NCBI RefSeq assembly: GCF_003003255.1
Contig: NZ_PVTD01000006.1
Span: 186,001 to 250,000, forward strand
Source of the DNA: Aliiruegeria haliotis
GTDB lineage: Bacteria > Pseudomonadota > Alphaproteobacteria > Rhodobacterales > Rhodobacteraceae
Length of the DNA stretch: 64,000 nucleotides
Direction: 5' to 3'
How positions within the stretch are numbered: position 1 is the stretch's first letter; every line of letters starts with the position of its first letter. The position numbers were made by a program, and so were the translations under genes. Shown here in pieces: positions 63,835-64,000 of the stretch. The notes under the pieces are model-generated. The model did not search any database, was not told where the DNA came from, and worked only from the letters and a program-made list of their open reading frames with translations.

Positions 63835-64000
63835 CAGGGACAAAGTGGCGCCACAGGCCTGTCTGACCTTGCCGAGTATGGACCCGGCGCGGTCAATTTA
63901 TGTCGGCAGACGAGTGGGGCGGCCAAACGGAAGCAGGTCCTTGGGTTTGGGCTATGGTTTCCGGGCTGGCATGCGCTCCAATGTCAGGTTGATCGGGGTT
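63835..64000. other. Right edge after uvrA
   Basis: 166 bases, no gene start or terminator visible. Confidence 0.4.

Overview
The window looks like chromosomal DNA of an alphaproteobacterium of the order Rhodobacterales (Roseobacter/Rhodobacteraceae type). The grounds are high GC, dense gene packing with many ATGA or TGATG overlaps, and lineage-typical genes: bacterial phosphatidylcholine synthase (pcs), DUF1127 and DUF484 proteins, a VPxPA-type C-terminal sorting signal, a membrane-anchored TAXI protein, and a SPOR-dac-tmk-holB-tatD cluster. Almost everything is core genome. I cannot name the genus.

Layout. 1-2.5 kb: end of ycjX, a small GNAT gene, ycjF-like, and a nucleotidyltransferase. 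2.8-9.2 kb: ileS with a textbook terminator, then pcs and the fsa-DUF484-xerC group on the minus strand. 9.3-15.6 kb: priA, an MFS gene, msrA, a P-loop kinase-like gene, prmA and a small membrane protein. 15.6-19.3 kb: DUF1127 and ruvCAB. 19.3-21.7 kb: a decayed integrated element between ruvB and ybgC. 21.7-29 kb: ybgC-tolQRAB-pal-cpoB and tilS. 29.3-32 kb: ftsH and a methyltransferase. 32-35.3 kb: zinc uptake (zur-znuC-znuB divergent from znuA, with a Zur-box-like dyad between). 35.5-40.4 kb: a polyamine-type ABC importer. 40.6-47.2 kb: a seven-gene minus-strand operon (SPOR lipoprotein, DD-carboxypeptidase, tmk, holB, tatD, MBL hydrolase, AEC permease). 47.7-53 kb: tRNA-Ser(UGA), a peroxiredoxin, a 1.1-thousand-residue AsmA-like protein and queA. 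53-58 kb: a secreted 19-residue-repeat protein, an attenuator-controlled GNAT gene, a TAXI protein, an MFS gene and DUF924. 58-64 kb: lpdA, a C-terminally anchored surface protein and uvrA behind a LexA-box-like site.

The observations most worth follow-up are these. (1) A minus-strand leader upstream of the GNAT gene at 53736-54263. It holds a 15-codon, probably leaderless reading frame ending in an aromatic-rich tract (F-Y-W-A-R-F-Y), followed by mutually exclusive hairpins and a U-run: a trp-type attenuator on an acetyltransferase gene. (2) A relict island in the 5' end of ybgC, with a decayed first copy of the ybgC start, a frameshifted integrase, IS66 tnpA/tnpB debris and similar inverted repeats near both ends. 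(3) A perfect 11-bp terminator-like hairpin inside the coding sequence of the gene overlapping ftsH. (4) A small secreted protein made of tandem 19-residue repeats.

Functionally the window combines translation and tRNA genes (ileS, tilS, queA, prmA, tRNA-Ser), DNA repair and replication (ruvCAB, uvrA, priA, holB, tmk, xerC), envelope integrity (Tol-Pal, DD-carboxypeptidase, AsmA-like, pcs), proteostasis (ftsH) and nutrient uptake (Znu, polyamine ABC). No CRISPR array, rRNA gene or intact mobile element is visible.
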